From Paenisporosarcina indica (GTDB lineage: Bacteria > Bacillota > Bacilli > Bacillales_A > Planococcaceae), in NCBI RefSeq assembly GCF_001939075.1, contig NZ_MPTA01000001.1, positions 310,001 to 374,000 on the forward strand: a stretch of 64,000 nucleotides of DNA, read 5' to 3'. The position numbers and the translations under genes are program-made. The notes under the pieces were generated by a model. The model worked only from the letters and a program-made list of their open reading frames with translations, ran no database searches and had not been told where the DNA came from. Position 1 is the stretch's first letter. Each line of letters opens with the position of its first letter. This document shows positions 45,363 through 55,375 of this stretch, in pieces.

Positions 45363-47560
45363 AGAAAAAATTTCGATTTCAATGGGGAGCCTTTCTGATG
45401 TTTTTTTTCTACGGAGGGCTCTTTTTTCTATTGTTGATACGGATGATTACAATCCAAGCCACTGGTGAAGCTGAAGGACAAGCACTGGCCGCAAAAGCAG
45501 CTGCAAAATACGAAAGAGAAAAAATAATAAATGCTAGTCGAGGGAAGATCTTAGATCAGCATGGTGACGTAATTGCTGAAGATACATTAAGTTATCGGTT
45601 AGTAGCTGTATTAAGCCCGAAGGCAACAGCAGATGCAAAAAATCCTAAACATGTAAATGATGTAGAAAAAACAGCAAGCGTTCTTGCGGAATATTTGCCA
45701 TTATCCAAAGAAGAAATAGTAAAACGCTTGTCTAAAGAAGGCGTTTATCAAGTAGAATTTGGTTCTGCGGGTCGGGACATAAGTCATGAAATGATGACGA
45801 AAATTTCTGAGGAAAAATTGCCGGGAATAGATTTTCTCAAAGATTTGAAAAGATTTTATCCCGGTGGTACATTTGCCTCGCATTTAATCGGTTACGCTGA
45901 ACGGAAAGAATTGGAAGATGGAAAAACCACCACAGTTGGTATGATGGGACTTGAATCGATTTATAATGAACAACTGACGGGTAAAAATGGCAAAGTTCAA
46001 TATGAAAGCGATTTATGGGGGTATTTATTACCAAATTCAAAAGAAATGGTGACACCGGCACAAGATGGATACAACATCCATACGACACTAGATCGGTCGG
46101 TTCAAAACTTCCTTGAAGATGCAATGAGTCGTGTAGAAAAGGAATATGAACCCGAAAAGATGGTAGCAATCGTTGCCGATCCTAAAACTGGCAAAATCCT
46201 TGCCATGTCACAACGGCCTACTTTCGATCCGGAAACCCGAGAAGGACTTAATACGAATTGGTTGAATGATACGATTGAAAATACGATCGAACCTGGATCC
46301 ACGATGAAGATGTTTACAGTTGCGGCGGCGGTTGAAGAAGGAAAATGGAGTCCGAATGATTATTATCAATCTGGACGATATACACTTTTTGGAGATAGCA
46401 TTAGTGATCACAACACAGTCGGTTGGGGTTCTATTACGTACTTGGAAGGTTTTCAACGATCTTCCAACGTGGCAATGGCTTATTTACTGGAACGTTTAGG
46501 TGATAAAACATTTATAGAGTATGTTAAAAAATTTGGTTTTGGAGAGCAAACGGGGATTGATTTACCACATGAAGCATCTGGGAAAATCATCGATAAATAC
46601 CCAGCAAACCGTTTGACCACAACGTATGGTCAAGGATCAACAGTTACCCCTATGCAACTAATTCAAGGAGTAACAGCAATTGCAAACGATGGCGTCATGA
46701 TGAGACCATTTGTAATTGATCAGGTGGTGAATCCTTTAACGAATGAAGTAGTCAGTAATCATAAACCTGCTGAAGCAGGAAAACCAATCTCAGCTGATAC
46801 AGCTAAGCAAGTTCGTGAGTTGTTAGCGTCAACTGTCACTTCCGAAAAAGGAACTGCAAAGCGTTTTAAATTAACTGATTATACCGTAGCGGGAAAAACA
46901 GGGACTGCTGAAATTTCAAAACCTGAAGGTGGATACTACAAAGGATACAATAATTTCCTTTATTCTTTCCTTGGAATGGCACCTGCTGAAGATCCAAAAC
47001 TTGTGGTGTATATTGCCGTAAGTAAACCGAAACTTGAAGCGGGTGAAGTAGGTTCAATGCCTGTATCTGAAATTTTTAAATCTGTAACAGAAAACAGTCT
47101 AAAATACATGAATATTAAGTCTGAAGACATGAAATCGATACCGGCATTCTCTATTCCTGATTATGAGGGTCAAGATGTGGCTGTTGCTCAAAGCCAAATA
47201 ATTAAACAAAAAATGAAGCCCATTATTATTGGGGAAAGTGGGAAAGTACAAGAACACTTCCCAACAGGTGAAACTGACATCCTTCAAGGAAGTTTAGTGT
47301 TCTTAAAAACGGATGGACCTATTACCGTCCCGGATTTTTCTAATTGGTCCAAACGAAATGTGTTAGTGTACCAGATGTTATCTGGTCTAAATATCCAAGT
47401 AGTTGGTGAAGGCTATGTAATTAGTCAAAGTGTGACTAAAGGAACCGTCACAAATGACCAAACACCAATTGTCATTAAATTAGAAACACCCGAAGAAACC
47501 AACACTAAAGTTGTGCCACCACCGAATGTAGAAGGAGAAGAAACACTTCCGCAAGATTAA
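45359..47560 (+). CDS. pbpB: penicillin-binding protein 2B, septal transpeptidase
   Basis: Class B PBP of 733 residues: N-terminal anchor (about 10-28), dimerisation domain, transpeptidase (about 265-585) with GSTMK (catalytic Ser near 312), SSN (near 369) and GKTGTAE (near 516), and two C-terminal PASTA domains (about 595-655 and 657-712). Works with FtsW at the septum. ATG overlaps the end of ftsL by four bases. Confidence 0.93.
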   Translation: MKKKFRFQWGAFLMFFFYGGLFFLLLIRMITIQATGEAEGQALAAKAAAKYEREKIINASRGKILDQHGDVIAEDTLSYRLVAVLSPKATADAKNPKHVNDVEKTASVLAEYLPLSKEEIVKRLSKEGVYQVEFGSAGRDISHEMMTKISEEKLPGIDFLKDLKRFYPGGTFASHLIGYAERKELEDGKTTTVGMMGLESIYNEQLTGKNGKVQYESDLWGYLLPNSKEMVTPAQDGYNIHTTLDRSVQNFLEDAMSRVEKEYEPEKMVAIVADPKTGKILAMSQRPTFDPETREGLNTNWLNDTIENTIEPGSTMKMFTVAAAVEEGKWSPNDYYQSGRYTLFGDSISDHNTVGWGSITYLEGFQRSSNVAMAYLLERLGDKTFIEYVKKFGFGEQTGIDLPHEASGKIIDKYPANRLTTTYGQGSTVTPMQLIQGVTAIANDGVMMRPFVIDQVVNPLTNEVVSNHKPAEAGKPISADTAKQVRELLASTVTSEKGTAKRFKLTDYTVAGKTGTAEISKPEGGYYKGYNNFLYSFLGMAPAEDPKLVVYIAVSKPKLEAGEVGSMPVSEIFKSVTENSLKYMNIKSEDMKSIPAFSIPDYEGQDVAVAQSQIIKQKMKPIIIGESGKVQEHFPTGETDILQGSLVFLKTDGPITVPDFSNWSKRNVLVYQMLSGLNIQVVGEGYVISQSVTKGTVTNDQTPIVIKLETPEETNTKVVPPPNVEGEETLPQD

Positions 47561-47618
47561 TCATTGAATAGTGGCCACTTTCTAATCATACGCTGTTAAA
47601 AAACAAGGTGTGATTTAA

Positions 47619-49538
47619 ATGAAAGCAGGAGTCCCTTTTAAGTTGAAAATCAGGGTAAGGACAATGATTCTTCTCTTTTTATGCTTAGGTGTAGCGTCAT
47701 TAGGAAAACTTGTGTTCATGCAGTTTTTTCAATACGAATGGCTAACCCTGAAAGCAGAAGAGAATTGGGATCGAGAAATTCCTTTTTCACAAACGAGAGG
47801 CAATATCCGAGACCGCGACGGTGAGTTAATCGTAGGCAACAAATTGGCACCAACACTTTATTTTATGCCAGCTCAAAACAATGATGTTGAAAGCGCAGCT
47901 GCAACATTAAGCAAAGCTCTTAACATGGATGAAAAAAAACTGATAGAGCAAATGAGCAAAAAAACATTTCTTGTTAAATTGGCACCAGAAGGTAAAAATA
48001 TTGAATTAGCTAAAGCAATTGAAATCCAGTCATTACAAATACCTGGCCTATATACAGGTGTCGATTATGTTCGTGACTATCCAAATGATGATCTTTTATC
48101 CCGATTCATTGGGTTTACAGGTTATGATCATGAAGGTTTGGCAGGAATCGAATATCAATACAATAAGTATTTAACATCAACAGAATCGACATTGCGTTTG
48201 TTTACTGATGCGAAAGGTAGCTCGCTTCCACATGTTAATGATGGATGGGAAGAAGGTTCAGATGGTGCTTCTGTAGAGTTGACCATTGATTTAAATGTTC
48301 AACAAATAGTTGAACGAGCATTGTCACAAGCCATGGAGAAATATGAAGCGGAACAAGCTATGGCCATTGCCATGAATCCCAAAACAGGTGCCATATTATC
48401 AATCGCCTCATTTCCGACTTTCCATCCATTGGAATATGACAAAGTGAGCCCGAGCGTTTATAATCAGAACTTGCCAGTCTCTATGACATTTGAGCCTGGG
48501 TCTACGTTTAAAATCATCACGCTTGCCGCTGCATTGGAAGAGGGGAAAGTAGATTTACAAAAAGACTCATTTTTTGACCCAGGCTATTCAATAGTGGAAG
48601 GTACTCGTCTTCGGTGTTGGCAAAGAAGGGGTCATGGTCAGCAAACGTTCTTGGAAGTAGTAGAAAACTCATGCAATCCTGGTTTTATTGAACTTGGTCA
48701 ACGTGTAGGTCGTGATAAACTTGCATCGTACATACGAGATTTCGGATTTGGCAAAAAAACTGGCTCTTCAATTGCAGGCGAATCAACTGGTATTCTATTC
48801 TCAGAGGAATCATATGGACCTGTAGAGCATGCTACGACATCTTTTGGTCAAGGGATATCTGTTACACCAATTCAACAAGTCCAAGCGGTTTCAGCTGCTG
48901 TCAATGGAGGTAAATTGTTTCAACCCTATGTGGTAAATCGAATTTATAATGAGCAAACAAATGAAGTGATTATCGAAAATAAGCCAACTGAAGTGCGTCA
49001 AGTAATTTCCGAAGAGACATCAAAAACCGTTCGAGAAACACTCGAATCTGTAGTGGCAAATGGGTCAGGACGTAATGCTTTTCGTGATACAATGCGGATA
49101 GGTGGGAAAACAGGCACGGCTCAGAAGGCTGTGAACGGACGGTATGTGGATGGACAATATATATTATCATTTATTGGCTTTGCACCTGCTAACGACCCTG
49201 AAATCGTTGTTTATGTAGCGATTGATAGCCCGAAACATGTTGTGCAATTCGGTGGGGTTATCGCTGCTCCGATTGTTGGAGAAATTATTGAAGATAGCGC
49301 ACCTTTTTTAGGATTGAAAACGGACACAGACCAAATTGAAAAAGAATATCGCTGGGGAGATCGCATTGAACGACGTGTACCTTCACTGGTAGGACTAGAG
49401 AAGAATGAAATTGTCATGATTGATGAGCCATTTAAAATCGAATGGCATGGGACAGGTACAAAAATTGTTTCACAAATTCCAAAAACAGACAGTTTATTGT
49501 CTGTAGATGGTACGATTCATCTATACTTAGGTGAATAA
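47619..49538 (+). CDS. spoVD: stage V sporulation protein D, class B PBP
   Basis: 639-residue class B PBP that crosslinks spore cortex peptidoglycan in the mother cell. Anchor at about 13-31, GSTFK (catalytic Ser near 294), SCN (NSCNPGF near 349), GKTGTAQ near 495, and a single C-terminal PASTA domain. The paired pbpB-spoVD order is that of spore-forming Bacillales. AAGGTGTG precedes ATG 47619. It is followed directly by mraY, without the murE found there in Bacillus. Confidence 0.88.
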   Translation: MKAGVPFKLKIRVRTMILLFLCLGVASLGKLVFMQFFQYEWLTLKAEENWDREIPFSQTRGNIRDRDGELIVGNKLAPTLYFMPAQNNDVESAAATLSKALNMDEKKLIEQMSKKTFLVKLAPEGKNIELAKAIEIQSLQIPGLYTGVDYVRDYPNDDLLSRFIGFTGYDHEGLAGIEYQYNKYLTSTESTLRLFTDAKGSSLPHVNDGWEEGSDGASVELTIDLNVQQIVERALSQAMEKYEAEQAMAIAMNPKTGAILSIASFPTFHPLEYDKVSPSVYNQNLPVSMTFEPGSTFKIITLAAALEEGKVDLQKDSFFDPGYSIVEGTRLRCWQRRGHGQQTFLEVVENSCNPGFIELGQRVGRDKLASYIRDFGFGKKTGSSIAGESTGILFSEESYGPVEHATTSFGQGISVTPIQQVQAVSAAVNGGKLFQPYVVNRIYNEQTNEVIIENKPTEVRQVISEETSKTVRETLESVVANGSGRNAFRDTMRIGGKTGTAQKAVNGRYVDGQYILSFIGFAPANDPEIVVYVAIDSPKHVVQFGGVIAAPIVGEIIEDSAPFLGLKTDTDQIEKEYRWGDRIERRVPSLVGLEKNEIVMIDEPFKIEWHGTGTKIVSQIPKTDSLLSVDGTIHLYLGE

Positions 49539-49580
49539 TAGTAACAACGAATACAATCGTTTATTTGAAGGAGAATACAT

Positions 49581-50552
49581 ATGACACTCGCAACAACAAT
49601 TATGATTGTAGGAATGGGCTTTATACTTACGGTCCTACTAACACCACTTTTCATCCCGGCTTTAAAGCGGTTGAAGTTTGGTCAGAGTATCCGAGAAGAG
49701 GGTCCACAATCTCATATGAAAAAAGCAGGGACACCAACAATGGGAGGACTCGTCTTTATTGTTGCCATCGTACTAACGACACTAGTGCTAGCCTTTTATT
49801 TAAAAGTCATGACAACTCACACGATTGTTTTGGTTTTAGTTCTTGTTGGATTTGGACTAATCGGCTTTCTTGACGACTTTATTAAAGTTGTTCTTAAACG
49901 GAATTTAGGTTTAACATCTCTACAAAAATTAATCGGCCAAATTATCATAGCCATTGCTGCCTTTTTCTTGATCAAACCGGGAAATTTCAGCACGGTAATT
50001 GAGATTCCTTTTACGGATTGGTCTCTAAATCTAGGAATCTGGTATGTTGCATTTTTGATTTTCTGGCTAGTCGGATTTTCCAATGCAGTAAATTTAACGG
50101 ATGGTTTAGACGGACTTGTGTCAGGGACAGCTTCAATCGCATTTACAGCATTTGGAGTGATTGCACTCGTTTATGATCAAAAGGATATAGCCGTATTTGC
50201 ATTTGCAGTAACGGGTGCACTTCTTGGGTTCTTAATCTTCAACGCAAATCCAGCGAAAGTATTTATGGGGGATACTGGTGCATTGGCACTTGGTGGTGTA
50301 CTGGCCATGGTGTCAGTATTAGTGAAACATGAATTGTTGCTGGTCTTGATTGGAATTGTATTTGTAGCTGAGACTTTATCGGTCATTCTACAAGTCATTA
50401 GTTTCAAAACAAGAGGCAAGCGTATCTTTAAAATGAGTCCGATTCATCACCACTTTGAAGAGTCGGGTTGGTCGGAATGGAAAGTGGTTATTGTTTTTTG
50501 GTCAACCGCGTTTTTAGCAGCATTTATCGTAGTTTTGATGGAGGTGATGTAA
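49581..50552 (+). CDS. mraY: phospho-MurNAc-pentapeptide transferase MraY
   Basis: Makes lipid I from UDP-MurNAc-pentapeptide and undecaprenyl phosphate. 323 residues, ten helices, with [10 protein letters not shown] near 39, FLDDFIKVV near 95, [12 protein letters not shown] near 168, [12 protein letters not shown] near 228 and SPIHHHFE near 289. GAAGGAGAA precedes the ATG. Confidence 0.97.
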   Translation: MTLATTIMIVGMGFILTVLLTPLFIPALKRLKFGQSIREEGPQSHMKKAGTPTMGGLVFIVAIVLTTLVLAFYLKVMTTHTIVLVLVLVGFGLIGFLDDFIKVVLKRNLGLTSLQKLIGQIIIAIAAFFLIKPGNFSTVIEIPFTDWSLNLGIWYVAFLIFWLVGFSNAVNLTDGLDGLVSGTASIAFTAFGVIALVYDQKDIAVFAFAVTGALLGFLIFNANPAKVFMGDTGALALGGVLAMVSVLVKHELLLVLIGIVFVAETLSVILQVISFKTRGKRIFKMSPIHHHFEESGWSEWKVVIVFWSTAFLAAFIVVLMEVM

Positions 50553-51905
50553 ATGAAGCACATAACAACATTTGAATCAAAAAAAGTACTAGTTTTAGGT
50601 CTTGCAAAGAGTGGGGTGGCAGCAGCTGAACTTCTGCATAGATTAGGTGCATTTGTCACGGTCAATGATGCAAAACCTTTTGAGGAAAGTCCGGATGCGC
50701 AAGGTTTGTTAAGTAAAGGAATTACAGTTATTTGTGGAAGACATCCCGACGACTTGCTAGATGAAGGATTTGAATATGTCATCAAGAACCCGGGGATTCC
50801 TTATCATAATCCCATTATTAAAGATGCGGGCACAAGAGGGATTCCGGTTTGGACTGAAATTGAGTTAGCTTATCTAATTAGTGAAGCCCCTTTTATAGGA
50901 ATAACTGGTTCGAACGGGAAAACAACGACAACTACTCTGCTTTTCCATATGTTAAATCAAGGTGGTCAAAAACCATTGATTGCGGGGAATATTGGAACAG
51001 TTGCGTGCACAGTTGCTGAATCAGCGAAACCGGAACAAGTGATTGTAACTGAACTTTCTTCATTCCAATTAATGGGGATCAATTCATTCCGACCAACTAT
51101 CTCAATTCTTACCAATTTGTATGAAGCCCATTTAGATTATCATGGATCGTTTGACGAATATGGAGAAGCGAAATTTGCTGTAACTAAAAATCAAACACCA
51201 GAAGATATCTTTATTTACAATATGGATCAACCTGCTATCGTAAAATATGCTAAAAGATCAAATGCCCAACTATTGCCATTTTCAACGAAAGGCCGTCAAG
51301 AAAATGGGATAAGTGCAGATGCTACGCATATCTACTGGTTTGGCGAACCCTATCTTGAAAGAAAAATGATTGCGTTACCTGGTGAGCATAATTTAGAAAA
51401 CATCTTATGTGCACTAGCAGCTTCGATTCTATTGGAATGTCCAAAAGAAACCATTCAACATGTGTTAACGTCCTTTACTGGAGTAAAACACCGAACTCAA
51501 TTTGTACGAGAGTGGAACCAACGTAAATTCTTCAATGATTCAAAAGCAACGAACACCCTTGCAACAAAGAGTGCTCTAGCTGCGTTTAAACAACCTATTA
51601 TATTAATCGCTGGTGGATTAGACCGAGGGCATTCATTTGAAGAATTGAGAGAACATATGGGTCATGTGAAAGCGATTGTCTCTTTTGGAGAAACAAGTAA
51701 TCGTCTATCTGACTTCGGTGCATCTTGCGGAGTAAATAAACTCGAAAAAGTGGAGAATATTCAGCAAGCTGTTAAAGTAGCAACCTCTTTATCGGAACCA
51801 CATGATGTAATTCTCCTTTCACCAGCTTGTGCGAGCTGGGATCAATACGCAAACTTCGAATTGCGAGGAGACGACTTTATTGAAGCGGTTTTTCAAATTA
51901 AATAA
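50553..51905 (+). CDS. murD: UDP-MurNAc-L-alanine:D-glutamate ligase
   Basis: Adds D-glutamate to UDP-MurNAc-Ala. 450 residues, three Mur-ligase domains: Rossmann-like VLGLAKSGVAAAELL near 12, ATP loop GITGSNGKTTTTTLL near 114, NDSKATNTLATKSAL near 325 and LLSPACASWDQYANF near 418. Its ATG lies immediately after the mraY stop, with GGAGGTG inside mraY. Confidence 0.97.
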   Translation: MKHITTFESKKVLVLGLAKSGVAAAELLHRLGAFVTVNDAKPFEESPDAQGLLSKGITVICGRHPDDLLDEGFEYVIKNPGIPYHNPIIKDAGTRGIPVWTEIELAYLISEAPFIGITGSNGKTTTTTLLFHMLNQGGQKPLIAGNIGTVACTVAESAKPEQVIVTELSSFQLMGINSFRPTISILTNLYEAHLDYHGSFDEYGEAKFAVTKNQTPEDIFIYNMDQPAIVKYAKRSNAQLLPFSTKGRQENGISADATHIYWFGEPYLERKMIALPGEHNLENILCALAASILLECPKETIQHVLTSFTGVKHRTQFVREWNQRKFFNDSKATNTLATKSALAAFKQPIILIAGGLDRGHSFEELREHMGHVKAIVSFGETSNRLSDFGASCGVNKLEKVENIQQAVKVATSLSEPHDVILLSPACASWDQYANFELRGDDFIEAVFQIK

Positions 51906-51925
51906 CCTAATCATCATATGAAGGG

Positions 51926-53008
51926 ATGCCAAAACTGTCGAAAAAACCTACTCACGTTTTTTTGTTAACTAGTTTACTAATAACCGTTATTGGATACTTT
52001 TTTGTTTATTCTGCTGGATCGTACTGGGGTAAAGTTCATTATGAAGAAAGTCTTCCTTTCTTCTGGAAACAAGCATTGTATGGAACTATAGGAATGTTCT
52101 GCGCCTGGATTATTATGAAATTTCCTTTTATCCATTTTCGGAAGTTTTGGTTTGGGGCTTACATCTTTTCCATTTTATTATTATTTGCTGTTTACATACC
52201 TGGTCTTGGTGTTGTTCGAAATGGTTCCCAAAGCTGGATTCAACTTGCAGGATTTAGTTTACAACCTGCCGAATTCGTGAAAATATCTGTAATGGGATAT
52301 TTAGCATGCATATTAGCAAATTTGCAAAATCATAAGTTGAAGTCTTTCCTAGGTCCGATAATGGTTTGTTTAGTTCCAGCGGGGATTATTATGGTCCAAC
52401 CGGATTTCGGCTCGGCATTCCTATTAATCATTGGTGCATTTTCACTGTTGTTCATTGCAGGATTACCCATTCGATTTTTCATTAGCATTGGGGTACTCGG
52501 AATGGCAGGTCTCATTGGGTTAATCATTTCCGCTCCATATCGGTTAAAACGGATTTCCGCTTTTTTAGATCCTTGGTCCGATCCATTGAACAGCGGGTTT
52601 CAAGGAATTCAATCATTATTGGCTATTGGACCGGCTGGATTGTTTGGGCATGGTTTCGGTCAAAGTAGACAAAAGTTTTTGTACTTACCAGAGCCCCAAA
52701 ACGATTTCATTTTTTCCATAATCGTAGAAGAAATGGGCTTTATAGGTGCATTCGTTTTAATTAGTTTGTTTATCCTGTTTTTATATACAGGCTACCGATT
52801 GGCAGTTTCGGCTCCAACAAAAGTTGGGTTTTTCGCAATCGCAGGTCTCCAGTCAATGATAGGGTTCCAAATCTTTTTAAATATCGGGGTAGTGATCGGT
52901 CTGTTTCCTGTGACAGGTGTTACTTTGCCATTTATCAGTTACGGTGGCTCTTCACTCCTGTCGACATGGCTGATTGTAGGGCTCATTCTTCGTTTTTCGA
53001 AAGACTAA
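51926..53008 (+). CDS. spoVE: SpoVE/FtsW-type SEDS glycosyltransferase
   Basis: Polytopic SEDS polymerase of 360 residues: VYSAGSYW near 27, RNGSQSWIQLAGFSLQPAEFVK near 91-112, SAPYRLKRI, QGIQSLLAIGPAG, LPEPQNDFIFSI and FISYGGSS. Its place after murD matches Bacillus spoVE, which builds spore cortex with SpoVD; ftsW proper is at 7625. The start is awkward: ATG 51926 touches AAGGG, whereas a CTG at 51935 is ideally spaced from AAGGGATG. murG and murB, normally next, are absent. Confidence 0.85.
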   Translation: MPKLSKKPTHVFLLTSLLITVIGYFFVYSAGSYWGKVHYEESLPFFWKQALYGTIGMFCAWIIMKFPFIHFRKFWFGAYIFSILLLFAVYIPGLGVVRNGSQSWIQLAGFSLQPAEFVKISVMGYLACILANLQNHKLKSFLGPIMVCLVPAGIIMVQPDFGSAFLLIIGAFSLLFIAGLPIRFFISIGVLGMAGLIGLIISAPYRLKRISAFLDPWSDPLNSGFQGIQSLLAIGPAGLFGHGFGQSRQKFLYLPEPQNDFIFSIIVEEMGFIGAFVLISLFILFLYTGYRLAVSAPTKVGFFAIAGLQSMIGFQIFLNIGVVIGLFPVTGVTLPFISYGGSSLLSTWLIVGLILRFSKD

Positions 53009-53032
53009 TAGAGTTAGAAAGGAGTGAATAAC

Positions 53033-53824
53033 GTGGATAAAATCATTGACATTGAAGATCGAATACCAACATTAAGGGAACGCCGTAAAAAAAGAACCAA
53101 TCGCAAATTCACGTTATTGCTCGTTATTTTCCTGCTAACACTAATCGGTCTCCTCTATTTTCAATCTCCATATAGTCACGTGCAAAAAATTGTCGTTAAG
53201 GGAGCTGACTTATCATCAAATCAAGAGTATATCGATTTAAGTGGGTTGATGAAAGGTCAATCCATGTGGGAAGTCAGGACAAGCAATGCCGAAAAACTTT
53301 TGCAGAAAAAAACATGGATTCAAGATGTCTCAGTAAAGCGAAGTGGTTTAACAACTATCACAATTAATGTGAAAGAATGGAAAAGAGCTGCTTACGTAGA
53401 GTCTGAAACAGGCTACGATGTATTGCTTGCAAATGGGGAAGTCTATCAATCTAAAAAAGAGGTTTTCCCGATAGATGCCCCTTTATTAAGTAATTTTGAT
53501 AATGAAAAAACAATAAATCGCATGCTCAAACAATTGACAAAATTAAATGAGGAAGTTTTGTCATTGATTTCTCAAATTGAGTCTGATCCATCTGAAGCAG
53601 ATCCATATCGAATTCGCTTGTTTTTGAATGATGGCAATGAAGTTAGAGCTGTTATTCCATCTCTTGCAGAAAAAATGAACTATTATCCCTCGATCATCGC
53701 TCAAATTGGGGAGTCACAAAAAGGCGTGATCGATATCGAAGTCGGTTCATTCTTTCAAACTTATTTAGATTTGTACAACCCTCAACCTAAGGAGGCGGAG
53801 GAAGTTGAAGAAATTCCAGAATAA
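53033..53824 (+). CDS. divIB: cell division protein DivIB/FtsQ
   Basis: 263-residue bitopic division protein: charged cytoplasmic head, membrane helix (LLLVIFLLTLIGLLYF, about 29-44), POTRA domain (about 50-120), beta domain and acidic tail. GTG 53033 is the start because AAAGGAGTG precedes it; an upstream GTG at 53024 is in that site. The 3' end overlaps ylxW by 20 bases. Confidence 0.92.
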   Translation: MDKIIDIEDRIPTLRERRKKRTNRKFTLLLVIFLLTLIGLLYFQSPYSHVQKIVVKGADLSSNQEYIDLSGLMKGQSMWEVRTSNAEKLLQKKTWIQDVSVKRSGLTTITINVKEWKRAAYVESETGYDVLLANGEVYQSKKEVFPIDAPLLSNFDNEKTINRMLKQLTKLNEEVLSLISQIESDPSEADPYRIRLFLNDGNEVRAVIPSLAEKMNYYPSIIAQIGESQKGVIDIEVGSFFQTYLDLYNPQPKEAEEVEEIPE

Positions 53825-54521
53825 ACCGAGCCGTTCGATTTTGAATAAGCGCATCATTTTCTCAATCGTGTGTTTAGTCCTAGGGTTTATGTTAGCGTAT
53901 TCCTATAGTTTATCGAGTAGTAAGAAGTTAAATGGAGAACCTGTTAGTAGTACGTACTTTGAACAAGAAGAACGCTATCGAGAAGACTTGGTTCAACAAA
54001 AAGAACGCAATAAAGAATTGGCTGAGGAATTAGAAGCGAGACAACTACAAGTTAGAGAAATTGAAAAGTCTCTTTCAGGCAGCGAAGAAAAATATGAAGG
54101 ACTGATTAATGAAGCAGAAGATTTACGCTTACTAATTGGTCTACTACCTGCTACAGGTGAAGGCGTATCAGTGGAACTTGAAGATGCCGAATACAATCCT
54201 GAATCAGTCAATCCAAATGATTATATTGTCCATGAAAGTCATGTCTTTCAAGTATTAAATGAATTGAAAATATCTGGAGCGGAAGCACTTTCGATAAATG
54301 GGCAAAGACTTCATGCGAATTCTTATATTAAATGTAATGGTCCAGTTATTACGATTGATGGACAACCCTTCCCAGCACCTTTTATTATTGAAGCTGTAGG
54401 AGATCCTTCAGTTTTAGTGCCATCACTACAACTATCCGGTGGTGTACTGGATCAACTTCTCAACGATAATATAGTCGTGACGATTGAAGAAAAATCAAAA
54501 ATAAAAATGCCAGCACTGTAA
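53805..54521 (+). CDS. ylxW: YlxW, DUF881 membrane protein
   Basis: 238-residue DUF881 protein: N-terminal membrane helix (about 17-34), coiled coil (about 52-100), and a C-terminal domain with GEGVSVELEDAE, HVFQVLNELKISGAEALSINGQRL and AVGDP. Function unknown; part of the division cluster in Bacillus. TTG start at 53805 follows AAGGAGGCGGAGG within divIB. Confidence 0.85.
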   Translation: MKKFQNKPSRSILNKRIIFSIVCLVLGFMLAYSYSLSSSKKLNGEPVSSTYFEQEERYREDLVQQKERNKELAEELEARQLQVREIEKSLSGSEEKYEGLINEAEDLRLLIGLLPATGEGVSVELEDAEYNPESVNPNDYIVHESHVFQVLNELKISGAEALSINGQRLHANSYIKCNGPVITIDGQPFPAPFIIEAVGDPSVLVPSLQLSGGVLDQLLNDNIVVTIEEKSKIKMPAL

Positions 54522-54652
54522 GTTCGAAGGCTAAGAACGCGAAATCGTTTCGCAACGCCTTCATGACCCACATCCTGTGGTCCCAAGCGGAAAGTGCCAC
54601 TCAAGCTTTATGATCACCCTTGTTTAATTTCGCAATAGAAAGGAGCGGTTCG
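54522..54652 (+). other. structured gap inside the division cluster
   Basis: Genes on both sides are tightly packed, yet 131 bases lie here. They hold a nested hairpin (GAAGGC 54526-54531 with GCCTTC 54557-54562, inner GCGAAA/TTTCGC) and a second hairpin (GACCCACA/TGTGGTC, about 54564-54582), neither followed by a T-run, then the motif AAAGTGCCACTCAAGCTT, which also occurs at 27339-27357 with one change. Confidence 0.5.
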
Positions 54653-55372
54653 ATGAAACAAGGTGTTTATGTCCGCTTCACAGCTATTTTATTGATTGTA
54701 GGCTTTATGATTGCTGTTCAGTACAATACAGTCCAAAAACCCGAATCACGTGATACACGAGATATTTGGGCAATTAGACAAGACCTATCAACAGAAAAAC
54801 AATTGCACTCCGAGCTGCTCTCAGACATTCGAGACATTAATGAAACCATAACGAAATATGAGAACTTGCAGTCCGATAGTCCAGTACAAGCGTTAAACGA
54901 TACGTTGTCATCCTTAAGAAAAAAAGCGGGATTAACAGAAGTAACTGGTCCCGGATTAGAACTAATCGTTGAACCATCATTAGAGGCAATAGCACTTGGC
55001 CAAAATGTCACTTCGATTTCACCAGATCTACTTGTACGTTTATTAAATGAAATAAATCGGTTTAATGGGCAACATGTTTCTATTGACGGTAAACGGATTA
55101 TCAATTCATCGCCCATACGCGATATAAATGGTCAAACCACCGTTAACAGTTTAATTATCCAAACGCCACCATTTGATATTCGAATCGGAACGGATACACA
55201 GGAAGCTGCTGAAAAGCTATACAACCACTTAAAATCTTCAAATATTACAGATGATTTTTATATTGACAATTTAACATTGAAAATTGGCGAACCGAAAAAT
55301 GAAGTGACCGTCCCGGGATTTGATCAGCCTATTAATACTAAATATCTAAAAAATACATCGAAAGGGGACTAA
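54653..55372 (+). CDS. ylxX: YlxX, second DUF881 membrane protein
   Basis: 239-residue paralog of YlxW: membrane helix (FTAILLIVGFMIAVQY, about 9-24), coiled coil (about 42-80), DUF881 domain with VTGPGLELIVEPS and LLNEINRFNGQHVSIDGKRI. Function unknown. ATG 54653 follows AAAGGAGCGG. Confidence 0.83.
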   Translation: MKQGVYVRFTAILLIVGFMIAVQYNTVQKPESRDTRDIWAIRQDLSTEKQLHSELLSDIRDINETITKYENLQSDSPVQALNDTLSSLRKKAGLTEVTGPGLELIVEPSLEAIALGQNVTSISPDLLVRLLNEINRFNGQHVSIDGKRIINSSPIRDINGQTTVNSLIIQTPPFDIRIGTDTQEAAEKLYNHLKSSNITDDFYIDNLTLKIGEPKNEVTVPGFDQPINTKYLKNTSKGD

Positions 55373-55375
55373 TTT

